Shown piece after piece: positions 19,595-28,129 of a DNA stretch of 64,000 bases; the first letter of the stretch is position 1, and each line of letters starts with the position of its first letter. The notes beneath the pieces are model-generated. The model searched no databases and was not told the DNA's origin. It saw only the letters and a program-made list of their open reading frames with translations. The translations under genes were made by a program, and so were the position numbers. The stretch is from Microbacterium hydrocarbonoxydans (lineage in GTDB: Bacteria > Actinomycetota > Actinomycetes > Actinomycetales > Microbacteriaceae): positions 1,736,001 to 1,800,000 of the forward strand of contig NZ_FNSQ01000005.1 of NCBI RefSeq assembly GCF_900105205.1. The letters run 5' to 3'.

Positions 19595-20701
19595 TCAGAC
19601 CTCGGAATCGACCGGCTTCTTCAGGTGCAGCACCACGACGGTGTAGGCGGCGGCGGACAGCGAGGCGAGCACCATGTGGATGCCGACGAGCAGCGGTGGC
19701 AGCCCCTCGCGGGCCTGCCACACGCCGACGCCCACCTGCACGAGGATCGCGAGCACGAGAACCAGCAGCCAGCGGCGCGGCTCGAGGCGCAGCACCCAGG
19801 CGGAGATGGTCAGCGCCGCGACCAGGGCGGCGAGTATGTAGCCGGGCCACGAGTGCACGTGCGCGAGGATCGTGGCATCGAACCCGTGTCGGAGGACGTC
19901 GGCGTCACCGGAGTGCGGGCCGGAGCCGGTGGTCAGTACGCCGAACACGATGGTCACCGCCAGCGCGAGCCCCGTCACGTGACTGAGGATCGCGAACCAC
20001 TTCGGGACGGCGCTGACGCGCGGGCCGGATGTCGCATACAGCCGCACCAGGAACGCCGCCGTCACGCATACCAGCAGCAGGGACGACACGTAGTGGAACC
20101 CCACGATGAACGGATTGAGGCCCGTGAGCACAGTGATCCCCCCGACGAGCGCCTGCGCGACGACTCCGAGCAGGACGATCCAGGCGAGGACCACGAGGTC
20201 GCGGCGATCGGGGGTCAGCCGGATCGAGCGGACCATGGCGGCGATCACCGCGATCAGGAGCGCGCCCATGGCGAACGGCGTGGCGGGCAGATCGAGCAGC
20301 GACACGACGACGAAGACGACCACGGCGGCCGCGATGCCCGACAGCGCGAACCACAGTGCGGAGAATACGGACCGCCGCCCACCGGTCCTCGACAGCACGA
20401 GCAGCAGCACGGCGAGGGCGATCACACCGACGACGCCCGTCATCACGCGGTTGCCGAACTCGATGATTCCGTGGATTCCCTGATCGGCATAGATCGGCAC
20501 AAGCGACTCTGGTGTGCAGAGCGGCCACTCCGAGCATCCGAGTCCCGACCCGGTCAGACGCACCGCTCCGCCGGTGCCGATGATGATCGTCTGGGCAAGG
20601 AAGGAGAGCCAGGCGAAGACCCGCAGCGCGCGTCCCCACAGGGCCGCGTGCGTTCCCGCCGCGGGTGCTGACGTTGGGGAGGAGATCGTGGTGTCGGGCA
20701 T
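19595..20701 (-). CDS. ctaA: Heme A synthase (COX15/CtaA family)
   Basis: Membrane mono-oxygenase that converts heme O to heme A. The N-terminal TGGAVRLTGSGLGCSEWPLC motif is diagnostic, including the paired cysteines of the first external loop. Heme-ligand histidines can be placed in IEFGNRVMT (N-terminal half), VGFHYVSSL, AHVHSWPGY and VGIHMVL. There are eight membrane segments in 368 residues. It is transcribed away from sufB and works with ctaB, nearby, in cytochrome aa3 assembly. Confidence 0.94.
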   Translation of the reverse strand: MPDTTISSPTSAPAAGTHAALWGRALRVFAWLSFLAQTIIIGTGGAVRLTGSGLGCSEWPLCTPESLVPIYADQGIHGIIEFGNRVMTGVVGVIALAVLLLVLSRTGGRRSVFSALWFALSGIAAAVVVFVVVSLLDLPATPFAMGALLIAVIAAMVRSIRLTPDRRDLVVLAWIVLLGVVAQALVGGITVLTGLNPFIVGFHYVSSLLLVCVTAAFLVRLYATSGPRVSAVPKWFAILSHVTGLALAVTIVFGVLTTGSGPHSGDADVLRHGFDATILAHVHSWPGYILAALVAALTISAWVLRLEPRRWLLVLVLAILVQVGVGVWQAREGLPPLLVGIHMVLASLSAAAYTVVVLHLKKPVDSEV

Positions 20702-20933
20702 AAGTCTCTCCGAACCGCGCCAGACACGGCGAGCGGCCCTGTCTTCAGGCGGAACCTGTAGAATCGGATTGTTGTGATGAGCGCTGACCGCGCTGAAGCA
20801 TCGCTAACAGTTTAGGCGCGATGGATGCGCCGGTGATGAGGGCCCACCAACGGCACCCGCTCCCGCAGACTCGACGGGGATCAGGTGTGTCGGGGCGGAT
20901 GACACCGTTTGGGACCTGTGAGGAGAGTGTGTG
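20702..20933 (+). promoter_or_regulatory. Leader and promoter region of the suf operon
   Basis: The gap separates ctaA (minus) from sufB (plus). TAGAAT at 20759-20764 is a plausible -10 element; transcripts from it would carry a leader of about 160 bases. A 12-codon open frame (ATG 20777 to TAG 20815) begins close to that start site. AGGAGAG at 20921-20927 is the sufB ribosome site. No sufR-type regulator gene lies here. Confidence 0.4.
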
Positions 20934-22352
20934 ATGTCGGATGTGCTGATCGACCGCCCGGAGCTTGACGGCCTGGGGGTGTATGAATTCGGATGGCACG
21001 ACGAGGACGCCGCCGGAGCCATCGCCAAACGCGGTATCTCTGAAGAGGTGGTCCGGGGTATCTCGGCCCTCAAGCACGAACCCGAGTGGATGCTGAAGAC
21101 CCGTCTCAAGGGATATCAGCTCTTCGGACGCAAGCCGATGCCGACCTGGGGCGCCGACCTCAGCGAGATCGACTTCGACAACATCAAGTACTTCGTGCGC
21201 TCGACGGAGAAGCAGGCCCAGTCCTGGGAGGACCTTCCTGCGGAGATCCGCGAGACCTACGAGCGCCTCGGCATCCCCGAGGCCGAGCGTCAGCGCCTCG
21301 TGGCCGGCGTCGCCGCGCAGTACGAGTCCGAGGTCGTCTACCACCAGATCCGCGAGGACCTGGAGCAGCAGGGCGTCATCTTCATGGACACCGACACGGC
21401 CCTCCGCGAGCACCCCGAGTTCTTCGAGGAGTACTTCGGCACCGTGATCCCTGCGGGCGACAACAAGTTCGCAGCCCTCAACACGGCCGTGTGGTCGGGC
21501 GGATCGTTCGTCTACGTCCCCAAGGGCGTGCACGTCGAGATCCCGCTGCAGGCGTACTTCCGCATCAACACCGAGAACATGGGCCAGTTCGAGCGGACCC
21601 TGATCATCGCCGACGAGGACAGCTACGTCCACTACATCGAGGGCTGCACCGCCCCGATCTACAAGTCGGACTCGCTGCACTCGGCCGTCGTCGAGATCAT
21701 CGTGAAGAAGAACGCCCGCGTGCGCTACACGACGATCCAGAACTGGTCGAACAACGTCTACAACCTCGTCACCAAGCGCGCCGTCGCCCACGAGGGCGCG
21801 ACGATGGAGTGGGTCGACGGCAACATCGGCTCCAAGGTGACGATGAAGTACCCGTCGATCTACCTGATGGGCGAGCACGCCAAGGGCGAGACCCTCTCGG
21901 TCGCCTTCGCCGGTCCCGGTCAGCACCAGGACGCCGGCGCGAAGATGATCCACATGGCTCCGTACACGCAGTCGTCGATCGTCTCGAAGTCGATCGCCCG
22001 CGGCGGCGGACGCGCGGGATACCGCGGTGAGGTCAGGGTCGATGCGAACGCGCACCACTCCGCCAACACCGTGCGCTGCGATGCCCTGCTGGTCGACACG
22101 AAGTCGCGCTCCGACACATACCCGGCGATCGACATCCGCGTCGACGACGTGCAGCTCGGCCACGAGGCCACGGTCTCGAAGGTCAGCGAGGAGCAGCTCT
22201 TCTACCTGCAGTCCCGCGGCATGCCGGAGGACGAGGCGATGGCGATGATCGTGCGTGGGTTCATCGAGCCGATCGCGCGCGAGCTGCCGATGGAGTACGC
22301 GATGGAGTTGAACAAGCTCATCGAGATGGGCATGGAAGGATCGGTCGGCTGA
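20934..22352 (+). CDS. sufB: Fe-S cluster assembly scaffold protein SufB
   Basis: Scaffold subunit of the SufBCD complex on which iron-sulfur clusters are built. The 472-residue protein shows the family's beta-helix core and conserved segments such as [44 protein letters not shown] and the C-terminal [20 protein letters not shown]. The cysteine in EGCTAP is the conserved core cysteine. ATG 20934 is used, seven bases after AGGAG; a GTG immediately upstream is possible. First gene of sufB-sufD-Rieske-sufC-sufT. Confidence 0.97.
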   Translation: MSDVLIDRPELDGLGVYEFGWHDEDAAGAIAKRGISEEVVRGISALKHEPEWMLKTRLKGYQLFGRKPMPTWGADLSEIDFDNIKYFVRSTEKQAQSWEDLPAEIRETYERLGIPEAERQRLVAGVAAQYESEVVYHQIREDLEQQGVIFMDTDTALREHPEFFEEYFGTVIPAGDNKFAALNTAVWSGGSFVYVPKGVHVEIPLQAYFRINTENMGQFERTLIIADEDSYVHYIEGCTAPIYKSDSLHSAVVEIIVKKNARVRYTTIQNWSNNVYNLVTKRAVAHEGATMEWVDGNIGSKVTMKYPSIYLMGEHAKGETLSVAFAGPGQHQDAGAKMIHMAPYTQSSIVSKSIARGGGRAGYRGEVRVDANAHHSANTVRCDALLVDTKSRSDTYPAIDIRVDDVQLGHEATVSKVSEEQLFYLQSRGMPEDEAMAMIVRGFIEPIARELPMEYAMELNKLIEMGMEGSVG

Positions 22353-22353
22353 G

Positions 22354-23559
22354 ATGACGTCCCAGACGACGGCGCCGACGGCGCCGCAGCATTCGAGCGC
22401 GCACGTGGACCCCGCCGCACAGGTCGCGGATGCCGGGTTCGTCCCGGTCCAGACCCGTTCGGAGCGGCCGCACTCGTTCGAGCCCGCAGACTTCGGAACC
22501 CCGACGGGCCGCGAGGTGAACTGGAAGCACACGCCGGTGGCGAAGCTGTCCGGCCTCTTCGAGGTCGCGGGCTCCGCCGAGGGCGTCCGCTACTCGTTCG
22601 GCGCCGGTGAGAAGTACGTGGCAGAACCCCTGGTCGCAGGCGCGGCACCCCGCGGCGAGGTCTTCCTCGCCGAGGACGTCACTGCCGCCGTCGCATGGCA
22701 GGGTGCCGCCGAGGCGCTGCACATCCGCATCCCGCGCGAGGAAGAGGTCGCAGAGCCGATCCTCGTCTCGATCGACGGACTCGGCGCCGACCTGCGCGCC
22801 GACGCCCACATCGTGATCGAAGCGCTCCCGCACAGTGTCGCCACCGTCGTGCTCCAGCACACGGGCGCGGCGCAGTACTCGCAGAACGTCGAGATCATCG
22901 TGCGTGACGGTGCGAAGCTCACCGTGATCAGCCTGCAGCAGTGGCAGGACGCTGCGGTGCACACGTCCGCGCACCAGGCGCGGGTCGACGCGGATGCCAC
23001 GCTCAAGCACTTCGTGATCAGCTTCGGCGGCGGTGTCGTGCGCGTGAACCCGAGCGTCGAACTCGCGGGCGCAGGTTCGGAGGGCTACCTGTACGGCCTG
23101 TCCTACGCCGACGCCGGCCAGCACCTCGAGAGCCAGGTGTACCTGCACCACAAGGGCCCGCACACCAAGGGCGACGTGCTCTACAAGGGTGCGCTGCAGG
23201 GCGAGGGCGCGCACAGCGTCTGGATCGGCGACGTCCTGATCGGCGCCGACGCGACGGGCACCGACTCGTACGAGGCCAACCGCAACCTGGTCCTCACCGA
23301 GGGCGCTCGCGCCGACTCGATCCCGAACCTCGAGATCGAGACGGGTGACATCCTCGGAGCGGGCCATGCCAGCGCGACCGGACGCTTCGACGACGAGCAG
23401 CTGTTCTACCTGCAGGCTCGCGGCATCAGTGAGGAAGAGGCGCGTCGGCTCGTCGTGCTCGGGTTCCTCACCGACATCGTCCAGCGACTGGGCATCCCGG
23501 CGCTGGAGACCGAACTGCTCGATGCGATCGAGACGGAGCTCGCAGAGGTGAACGCATGA
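22354..23559 (+). CDS. sufD: Fe-S cluster assembly protein SufD
   Basis: Partner of SufB and SufC in the SufBC2D complex. The 401-residue protein has the NWKHTPVAKLSG N-terminal segment, a beta-helix core, and the C-terminal FYLQARGISEEEARRLVVLGFL helix pair shared with SufB. It starts one base after the sufB stop and overlaps the next gene by four bases. Confidence 0.95.
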   Translation: MTSQTTAPTAPQHSSAHVDPAAQVADAGFVPVQTRSERPHSFEPADFGTPTGREVNWKHTPVAKLSGLFEVAGSAEGVRYSFGAGEKYVAEPLVAGAAPRGEVFLAEDVTAAVAWQGAAEALHIRIPREEEVAEPILVSIDGLGADLRADAHIVIEALPHSVATVVLQHTGAAQYSQNVEIIVRDGAKLTVISLQQWQDAAVHTSAHQARVDADATLKHFVISFGGGVVRVNPSVELAGAGSEGYLYGLSYADAGQHLESQVYLHHKGPHTKGDVLYKGALQGEGAHSVWIGDVLIGADATGTDSYEANRNLVLTEGARADSIPNLEIETGDILGAGHASATGRFDDEQLFYLQARGISEEEARRLVVLGFLTDIVQRLGIPALETELLDAIETELAEVNA

Positions 23560-23882
23560 CCGCCGAGCGCGTGTGCGGCGTCGCCGAACTCGAGCAGGAC
23601 ATGCCGATCCGCGTCGAGCCGAGCGGTGTGCCGATCACCGTCATCAAGGACTCCGAGGGCGTCATCCACGCCATCGGTGACACCTGCACCCACGGCGACA
23701 TCTCGCTCGCCGAGGGCTTCGTCGAGGGCGACACGGTGGAATGCTGGGCCCACGGCTCCGCGTTCTCGCTGCTCACCGGCAAGCCCCAGAACCTCCCTGC
23801 TTATGAGCCCGTTCCGGTCTACGTCGTCGAGATCGACGGCGACGACGTGCTCATCGACCCGACTGTGACGAAGGAAGTCTGA
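23556..23882 (+). CDS. Rieske [2Fe-2S] ferredoxin of the suf operon
   Basis: A 108-residue small Rieske protein of the non-heme dioxygenase ferredoxin type. Cluster ligands are C44 and H46 (CTHG) and C63 and H66 (CWAHGS). It overlaps sufD by four bases and ends one base before sufC, so it is made together with the assembly complex. In related actinobacteria such a ferredoxin commonly sits here; supplying electrons to cluster assembly or repair is an inference, not shown by the sequence. Confidence 0.92.
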   Translation: MTAERVCGVAELEQDMPIRVEPSGVPITVIKDSEGVIHAIGDTCTHGDISLAEGFVEGDTVECWAHGSAFSLLTGKPQNLPAYEPVPVYVVEIDGDDVLIDPTVTKEV

Positions 23883-23883
23883 C

Positions 23884-24654
23884 ATGTCTGTTCTCGAAAT
23901 CCGCGACCTGCACGTGACGGTCGAGACCGAGGCGGGGACCACCCCGATCCTCAACGGAATCACCCTCACCATGAACACCGGTGAGACCCACGCCATCATG
24001 GGGCCGAACGGCTCCGGCAAGTCGACGCTCGCCTACACGATCGCCGGCCACCCCAAGTACACCGTCACCTCCGGGTCGATCACGTTCGACGGCCAGGACG
24101 TCCTCGCGATGAGCGTCGACGAGCGCGCCCGCGCGGGACTCTTCCTCGCGATGCAGTACCCGGTCGAGATCCCGGGCGTCACGGTGACCAACTTCCTGCG
24201 CACCGCCAAGACCGCTCTCGACGGCGAAGCGCCCTCGATCCGCGGCTGGACCAAGGACGTCAAGGCGGCCATGGCGAACCTGCGCATGGACCCCAAGTTC
24301 GCGCAGCGCAACGTCAACGAGGGCTTCTCCGGTGGCGAGAAGAAGCGTCACGAGATCCTCCAGCTCGAGGTGCTCAAGCCGCAGTTCGCGATCCTCGACG
24401 AGACAGACTCCGGCCTCGACGTCGACGCTCTCAAGATCGTCTCCGAGGGCGTCAACCGCGCCAAGGAGTCCACCGGTCTCGGCGTCCTGCTGATCACGCA
24501 CTACACGCGCATCCTCCGCTACATCCGCCCCGATTTCGTGCACGTGGTCGTCGCCGGCAAGATCGTGGAAGAGGGCGGCCCCGAGCTCGCCGACCGGCTC
24601 GAGGAAGAGGGATACGACCGTTTCCTCGACCCCGCAGCCCCCATCGAGGCGTAG
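23884..24654 (+). CDS. sufC: Fe-S cluster assembly ATPase SufC
   Basis: ABC-type ATPase that drives conformational change in SufBCD. Walker A is GPNGSGKST (40-48), the signature is FSGGEKKRHE, Walker B ends AILDETDSGLD, and the H-loop is ITHYTR. At 256 residues the length is normal. It lies one base after the Rieske gene and ten bases before sufT. Confidence 0.97.
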   Translation: MSVLEIRDLHVTVETEAGTTPILNGITLTMNTGETHAIMGPNGSGKSTLAYTIAGHPKYTVTSGSITFDGQDVLAMSVDERARAGLFLAMQYPVEIPGVTVTNFLRTAKTALDGEAPSIRGWTKDVKAAMANLRMDPKFAQRNVNEGFSGGEKKRHEILQLEVLKPQFAILDETDSGLDVDALKIVSEGVNRAKESTGLGVLLITHYTRILRYIRPDFVHVVVAGKIVEEGGPELADRLEEEGYDRFLDPAAPIEA

Positions 24655-24664
24655 GCTGATTCGC

Positions 24665-24994
24665 ATGACAGCCACTCTCACCGACGCGAAGTACGACGAG
24701 GTCACCGAGGCTCTCAAAGACGTCATGGACCCCGAGCTCGGGATCAACGTCGTCGACCTCGGCCTGATCTACGATCTCGCGTGGGATGACGAGAACGATG
24801 CTCTCGTCATCCACATGACGCTGACCAGTGCCGGCTGCCCCCTGACCGACGTGCTCGAGGACCAGACCGCACAGGCTCTGGACAGCGTGGTCGATCGCTT
24901 CCGCATCAACTGGGTGTGGATGCCGCCGTGGGGCCCGGAGAAGATCACCGACGACGGCCGCGACATGATGCGCGCCCTCGGCTTCGCGATCTGA
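24665..24994 (+). CDS. sufT: SufT/MIP18-type metal-sulfur cluster assembly factor
   Basis: A 109-residue single-domain DUF59 (MIP18) protein that helps mature Fe-S proteins. The VMDPELGINVVDLGLIYDL motif is at residues 20-38 and the conserved cysteine is C58 in TSAGCPLTD. It closes the suf gene set. No sufS (cysteine desulfurase) or sufU gene follows; the next gene, two bases later, is a C-S lyase instead. Confidence 0.92.
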   Translation: MTATLTDAKYDEVTEALKDVMDPELGINVVDLGLIYDLAWDDENDALVIHMTLTSAGCPLTDVLEDQTAQALDSVVDRFRINWVWMPPWGPEKITDDGRDMMRALGFAI

Positions 24995-24996
24995 GG

Positions 24997-26151
24997 ATGC
25001 TCGAGGTCACAGCTCTGCCCCTGGCGGAGCTTCGCCGGCGCAGCAGCGAGAAGTGGCGGGAGTACCCCGCCGACGTCCTCCCGCTCTTCGTGGCGGAGAC
25101 GGACTTCGCGCTGGCGCCGGAGATCGAGGCGGCGCTGCGTCGCGCGATCGACATCGGTGACACCGGGTACGTGGCGTCGCGGACGCCTCTGCCGCAGACC
25201 TATGCCGAGTTCGCGCGGCGCCGGTTCGGCTGGGAGGCCGACCCCGCGCGGATGCGCAGCACCGCCGACGTCAGCATGGGGATCGTGGAGATCCTCCGAC
25301 GGGTGACGCAGCCGGGTGAACGGGTCATCGTCACGCCTCCGGTCTATCCGCCCTTCTACGAGCTCGTCGCCGAAGCCGGCGCGGAGGTCGAACGCGTCCC
25401 GCTGCGGGACACCGGGACGGGCTGGGAGCTCGATCTCGACGGCATCCGCGCGGCGTTCGCCGACGGCGCGACAGCGATGCTGCTCTGCAATCCGCACAAT
25501 CCGACCGGCACGGTGCACAGCCGCGACTCGCTCGCGGCCCTCGCGGAGATCGCCGACGAGTACGGCGCGGCCATCGTCTCCGACGAGATCCACGCCCCGT
25601 TGGCGCAGCCGAGTGCGGGCTTCACGCCTTTCCTCGACACCGGCGACGCGGCCGAGCGCGTCGGCTACGCCGTCGTCAGCGCCAGCAAGGCCTTCAATCT
25701 CGCCGGTCTCAAGTGCGCACTCATGGTCACGGCGACGGATGCGACCAGCAGCGTGGTGCGCGGTCTCCCCGTCGAAGTCGAGTGGCGCACCGGCCAGTTC
25801 GGGCTGCTCGCCGCGGTGGCAGCGTTCTCGGAGGAGAGCGACCCCTGGCTCGACGGACTCCTGCGCACCCTCGACCACAACCGGGTCCTGCTGGAGGACC
25901 TGCTCGCGGCGAAGCTGCCGGAGGCGCGCTATCGGATCCCGGACGCCGGCTACCTGGCGTGGATCGATCTCTCGGCTCTCGGCTGGGGCGACAACCCCGC
26001 ACGTCGCATCCTGAAGGAGGCGAAGGTGGCGCTGCACTTCGGTCCCGCCTTCGGCGACGAAGGGCGTGGCCATGTGCGTCTGAACTTCGGCACGAGCACG
26101 GAGATCCTCACCGAGGCCGTCGAGCGCATCGCGGCGCTCGTGGGTCGATGA
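24997..26151 (+). CDS. PatB/MalY-type aminotransferase, putative C-S beta-lyase
   Basis: Fold-type I PLP enzyme of 384 residues in the MalY/PatB subgroup, which cleaves cystathionine or cysteine conjugates to release a thiol, pyruvate and ammonia. Seen are LPLFVAETDFALAPEI at the N-terminus, PPVYPPFYELV, LLCNPHNPTGTVH, SDEIHAPLA and the PLP lysine in SASKAFNLAGLK. It follows sufT by two bases and overlaps the MFS gene by four, so it is probably co-transcribed with suf. It could feed sulfur metabolism, but it is not a SufS-type desulfurase. Confidence 0.88.
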   Translation: MLEVTALPLAELRRRSSEKWREYPADVLPLFVAETDFALAPEIEAALRRAIDIGDTGYVASRTPLPQTYAEFARRRFGWEADPARMRSTADVSMGIVEILRRVTQPGERVIVTPPVYPPFYELVAEAGAEVERVPLRDTGTGWELDLDGIRAAFADGATAMLLCNPHNPTGTVHSRDSLAALAEIADEYGAAIVSDEIHAPLAQPSAGFTPFLDTGDAAERVGYAVVSASKAFNLAGLKCALMVTATDATSSVVRGLPVEVEWRTGQFGLLAAVAAFSEESDPWLDGLLRTLDHNRVLLEDLLAAKLPEARYRIPDAGYLAWIDLSALGWGDNPARRILKEAKVALHFGPAFGDEGRGHVRLNFGTSTEILTEAVERIAALVGR

Positions 26152-27518
26152 CCGACGGGATTGCAGCGGCGTCGATCTGGGACAGGGAGCGGCTCTGGGT
26201 CTCGGTCGGTGCTGTCGCGCTGATCTTCCTGGCGGCGATCGAGGCGCTGGCCGTGACGACGGTGATGCCGATCGTGAGCGAGGCCCTGGACGGCCGCGAG
26301 CTCTATGCGGTCGCCTTCGCAGGAACCCTGGCCACCAGCGTGATCGGCATGGTGGCGGCGGGTGCGTGGGCGGATGCCCGGGGTCCGCGTGGGGCCCTGT
26401 ACGTCGCGGTGACCCTCTTCATCGCCGGACTGCTGCTCTCGGGCTTCGCCGTCAGCATGGAGCAGTTCCTGATCGGTCGACTGGTCCAGGGCCTCGGCGC
26501 GGGAGGGCAGACCGTCGCGTTGTACGTCGTCGTCGCGCGTCTCTACCCCGCGCATCTGCACGGGAGGGTGTTCGCCGCCTTCGCGGCGGCGTGGGTGGTG
26601 CCGTCGATGGTCGGTCCGTTCCTCGCGGGAGCTGTCGCCGAGTATCTCGACTGGCGCTGGGCGTTCCTCGGCGTCGCCGTGCTGACGACGATCGCCTTCC
26701 TCCTGATCGCGGTGCGCCTGCGCGGCGTCGATCTCGGTCACGGTGAGCCGCAGGACCGCCGTGCGCTCGTCATCCGCCTTCTCCTCGCCGTGGTCGTGGC
26801 CACGTTCGCTGTGCTGATCGGGTTCACGGCCGAGCTGGCGGTGCAGGTCGGGTGGCCGCTCGCCCTGGCATCCGTCGCCGTGATCGCGGTCGCTGTGCTG
26901 CCCCTGCTGCCCCGGAGGACGCTCCGTGCGGGCTTCGGGCTGCCGAGCGTCGTGCTCATGCGGGGGATCGCCGCAGGAGCGTTCTTCGCGGCGGAGGCGT
27001 ACATCCCCTACCTGCTGATCGAGCGATTCGGATTCACCGCGACGTGGGCGGGCGTCGCACTCATGCTGGCCGCGTTCGCCTGGGCGGGCGCCTCTCAGCT
27101 GCAGGGCCGCGTCGGCGAGCGCCTCGGCAACACGCGCATCACGGTGATCAGCCTCTCCCTGATGCTGCTCGCGCTGGCGTGCGTGCTGGTGGCCGCGCTG
27201 TGGGCCGTGTCGCCGGCGCTGGTCGTGGTGGGCTGGGCCTTCGCGGGCGGCGGCATGGGCCTCCTGTACCCGCGACTGACCGTTCTGACCTTGGCGTACT
27301 CGAATCCCGGCAATCAGGGATTCAACTCGTCCGCGCTGTCGATCTCGGACTCGACGGGATCAGCCGTGGCGATCGCGCTGGCGGGCCTGGCCGTCGCGGG
27401 CCTCGGCGGCGAGGCGACGGCGTTCTCCGTCGTGTTCGCGTTCTGCCTCGGTCTCGTGCTGCTCGGGTTCGTCCCCGGACTCAGGCTCGGTCACGCCGCA
27501 GAGTCGGCGCGGCGCTGA
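26148..27518 (+). CDS. MFS transporter, drug:H+ antiporter-like
   Basis: A 456-residue major facilitator with 12 or more membrane segments. The motif A-like GAWADARGPRGAL follows the second or third helix, and the loop in RLVQGLGAGGQTVALYVVVARLYP resembles the DHA2/DHA1 exporters. The substrate is unknown. The start codon overlaps the stop of the C-S lyase gene. The last 38 bases overlap the converging bioQ gene. Confidence 0.88.
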   Translation: MTDGIAAASIWDRERLWVSVGAVALIFLAAIEALAVTTVMPIVSEALDGRELYAVAFAGTLATSVIGMVAAGAWADARGPRGALYVAVTLFIAGLLLSGFAVSMEQFLIGRLVQGLGAGGQTVALYVVVARLYPAHLHGRVFAAFAAAWVVPSMVGPFLAGAVAEYLDWRWAFLGVAVLTTIAFLLIAVRLRGVDLGHGEPQDRRALVIRLLLAVVVATFAVLIGFTAELAVQVGWPLALASVAVIAVAVLPLLPRRTLRAGFGLPSVVLMRGIAAGAFFAAEAYIPYLLIERFGFTATWAGVALMLAAFAWAGASQLQGRVGERLGNTRITVISLSLMLLALACVLVAALWAVSPALVVVGWAFAGGGMGLLYPRLTVLTLAYSNPGNQGFNSSALSISDSTGSAVAIALAGLAVAGLGGEATAFSVVFAFCLGLVLLGFVPGLRLGHAAESARR

Positions 27519-28074
27519 GGGGTTCGCCGGAGTCGGCCAAGGCGCGGATGCCGAGGTCGAACACCCGGTCGAGGCCCGCGGTGACGTCGAGCGTCCCGCC
27601 GTTCTCCATCGCGCCGTGACTGTCGGCGTGCATGCGCTGCTGCACGAGCGTCGCGTGGCCCAGGATGAAGTGCAGCAGGGCGACCGCGCGCTGCGCGGGA
27701 TCCGCCGCGCCCGAGCGGCGGAGGGCGTCTTCGAGGGCGGCCTGGGCGGTCGCGGACCCGAGACCCAGCGCGTACGTGCTGAGCACGAGCTCCGCACCGT
27801 CGCGGTGCGTGAAGAGGGCGTCGCGGATGCTCCGCGCCACCGTCGGCACGTCCGCATCCGCACGGGGGATCGACGCGGTGATGCGGTCGGCGAGGTCGGC
27901 GAGCAGCTCCTGCTTGCTCGAGAAGTGCCAGTAGAGGGCGCTGGGCTGCACATCGAGACGGCCGGCGATGCGGCGCATGGAGAGGTCGGCGAGCCCCACC
28001 TCGTCGAGCAGGGCGAGAGCGGCTCGAGCGACGCCCTCGCGGTCGTGCCGCGTCGAGTTGTACTCAGGGGTCAT
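27481..28074 (-). CDS. bioQ: TetR-family repressor, probable BioQ
   Basis: A 197-residue TetR-family regulator with its HTH at about residues 30-52 (LSMRRIAGRLDVQPSALYWHFSSKQEL) and a TetR_C-like ligand domain. It faces bioYMN across 55 bases that hold two copies of the palindrome TGAAC-N3-GTTCA, the type of operator described for BioQ in corynebacteria and mycobacteria; this position and site support the assignment. The ATG at 28074 is six bases after a TATACT -10 element, so the mRNA is probably leaderless. The upstream in-frame extension to 28209 would cover the operators and is rejected. Confidence 0.85.
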   Translation of the reverse strand: MTPEYNSTRHDREGVARAALALLDEVGLADLSMRRIAGRLDVQPSALYWHFSSKQELLADLADRITASIPRADADVPTVARSIRDALFTHRDGAELVLSTYALGLGSATAQAALEDALRRSGAADPAQRAVALLHFILGHATLVQQRMHADSHGAMENGGTLDVTAGLDRVFDLGIRALADSGEPLSAAPTLRRDRA

Positions 28075-28080
28075 CCACTC

Positions 28081-28088
28081 AGTATAGT
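28081..28088. promoter_or_regulatory. Overlapping divergent -10 elements of bioQ and bioY
   Basis: The sequence AGTATAGT reads TATAGT on the plus strand (28083-28088, toward bioY) and TATACT on the minus strand (28086-28081, toward bioQ). The two promoters share the same bases and touch the first palindrome, so repressor bound there could block both. Confidence 0.6.
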
Positions 28089-28115
28089 GAACGCTGTTCA
28101 GGTGAACGGTGTTCA
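28088..28115. promoter_or_regulatory. Two tandem BioQ-type operators
   Basis: Perfect palindromes TGAAC-GCT-GTTCA (28088-28100) and TGAAC-GGT-GTTCA (28103-28115) start 15 bases apart. They lie between the shared -10 region and the bioY ribosome site (AGGAAGGA, from 28115). They fit negative control of biotin uptake and autoregulation of the TetR gene. Confidence 0.8.
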
Positions 28116-28129
28116 GGAAGGACATGACA

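Noticed and set aside
20702..20933. A sufR-type regulator gene between ctaA and sufB
   Set aside because: The gap is only 232 bases and contains no frame longer than a few dozen codons with an HTH.
24997..26151. The aminotransferase-like gene as sufS
   Set aside because: It has the PatB/MalY N-terminal and PLP-lysine context (SASKAFNLAGLK), not the SufS/NifS His-Lys motif or catalytic cysteine loop.
28088..28115. The repeated TGAAC/GTTCA units as a short CRISPR or tandem-repeat array
   Set aside because: Only two 13-base palindromes with a two-base gap between a TetR gene and its target operon; they are operators.
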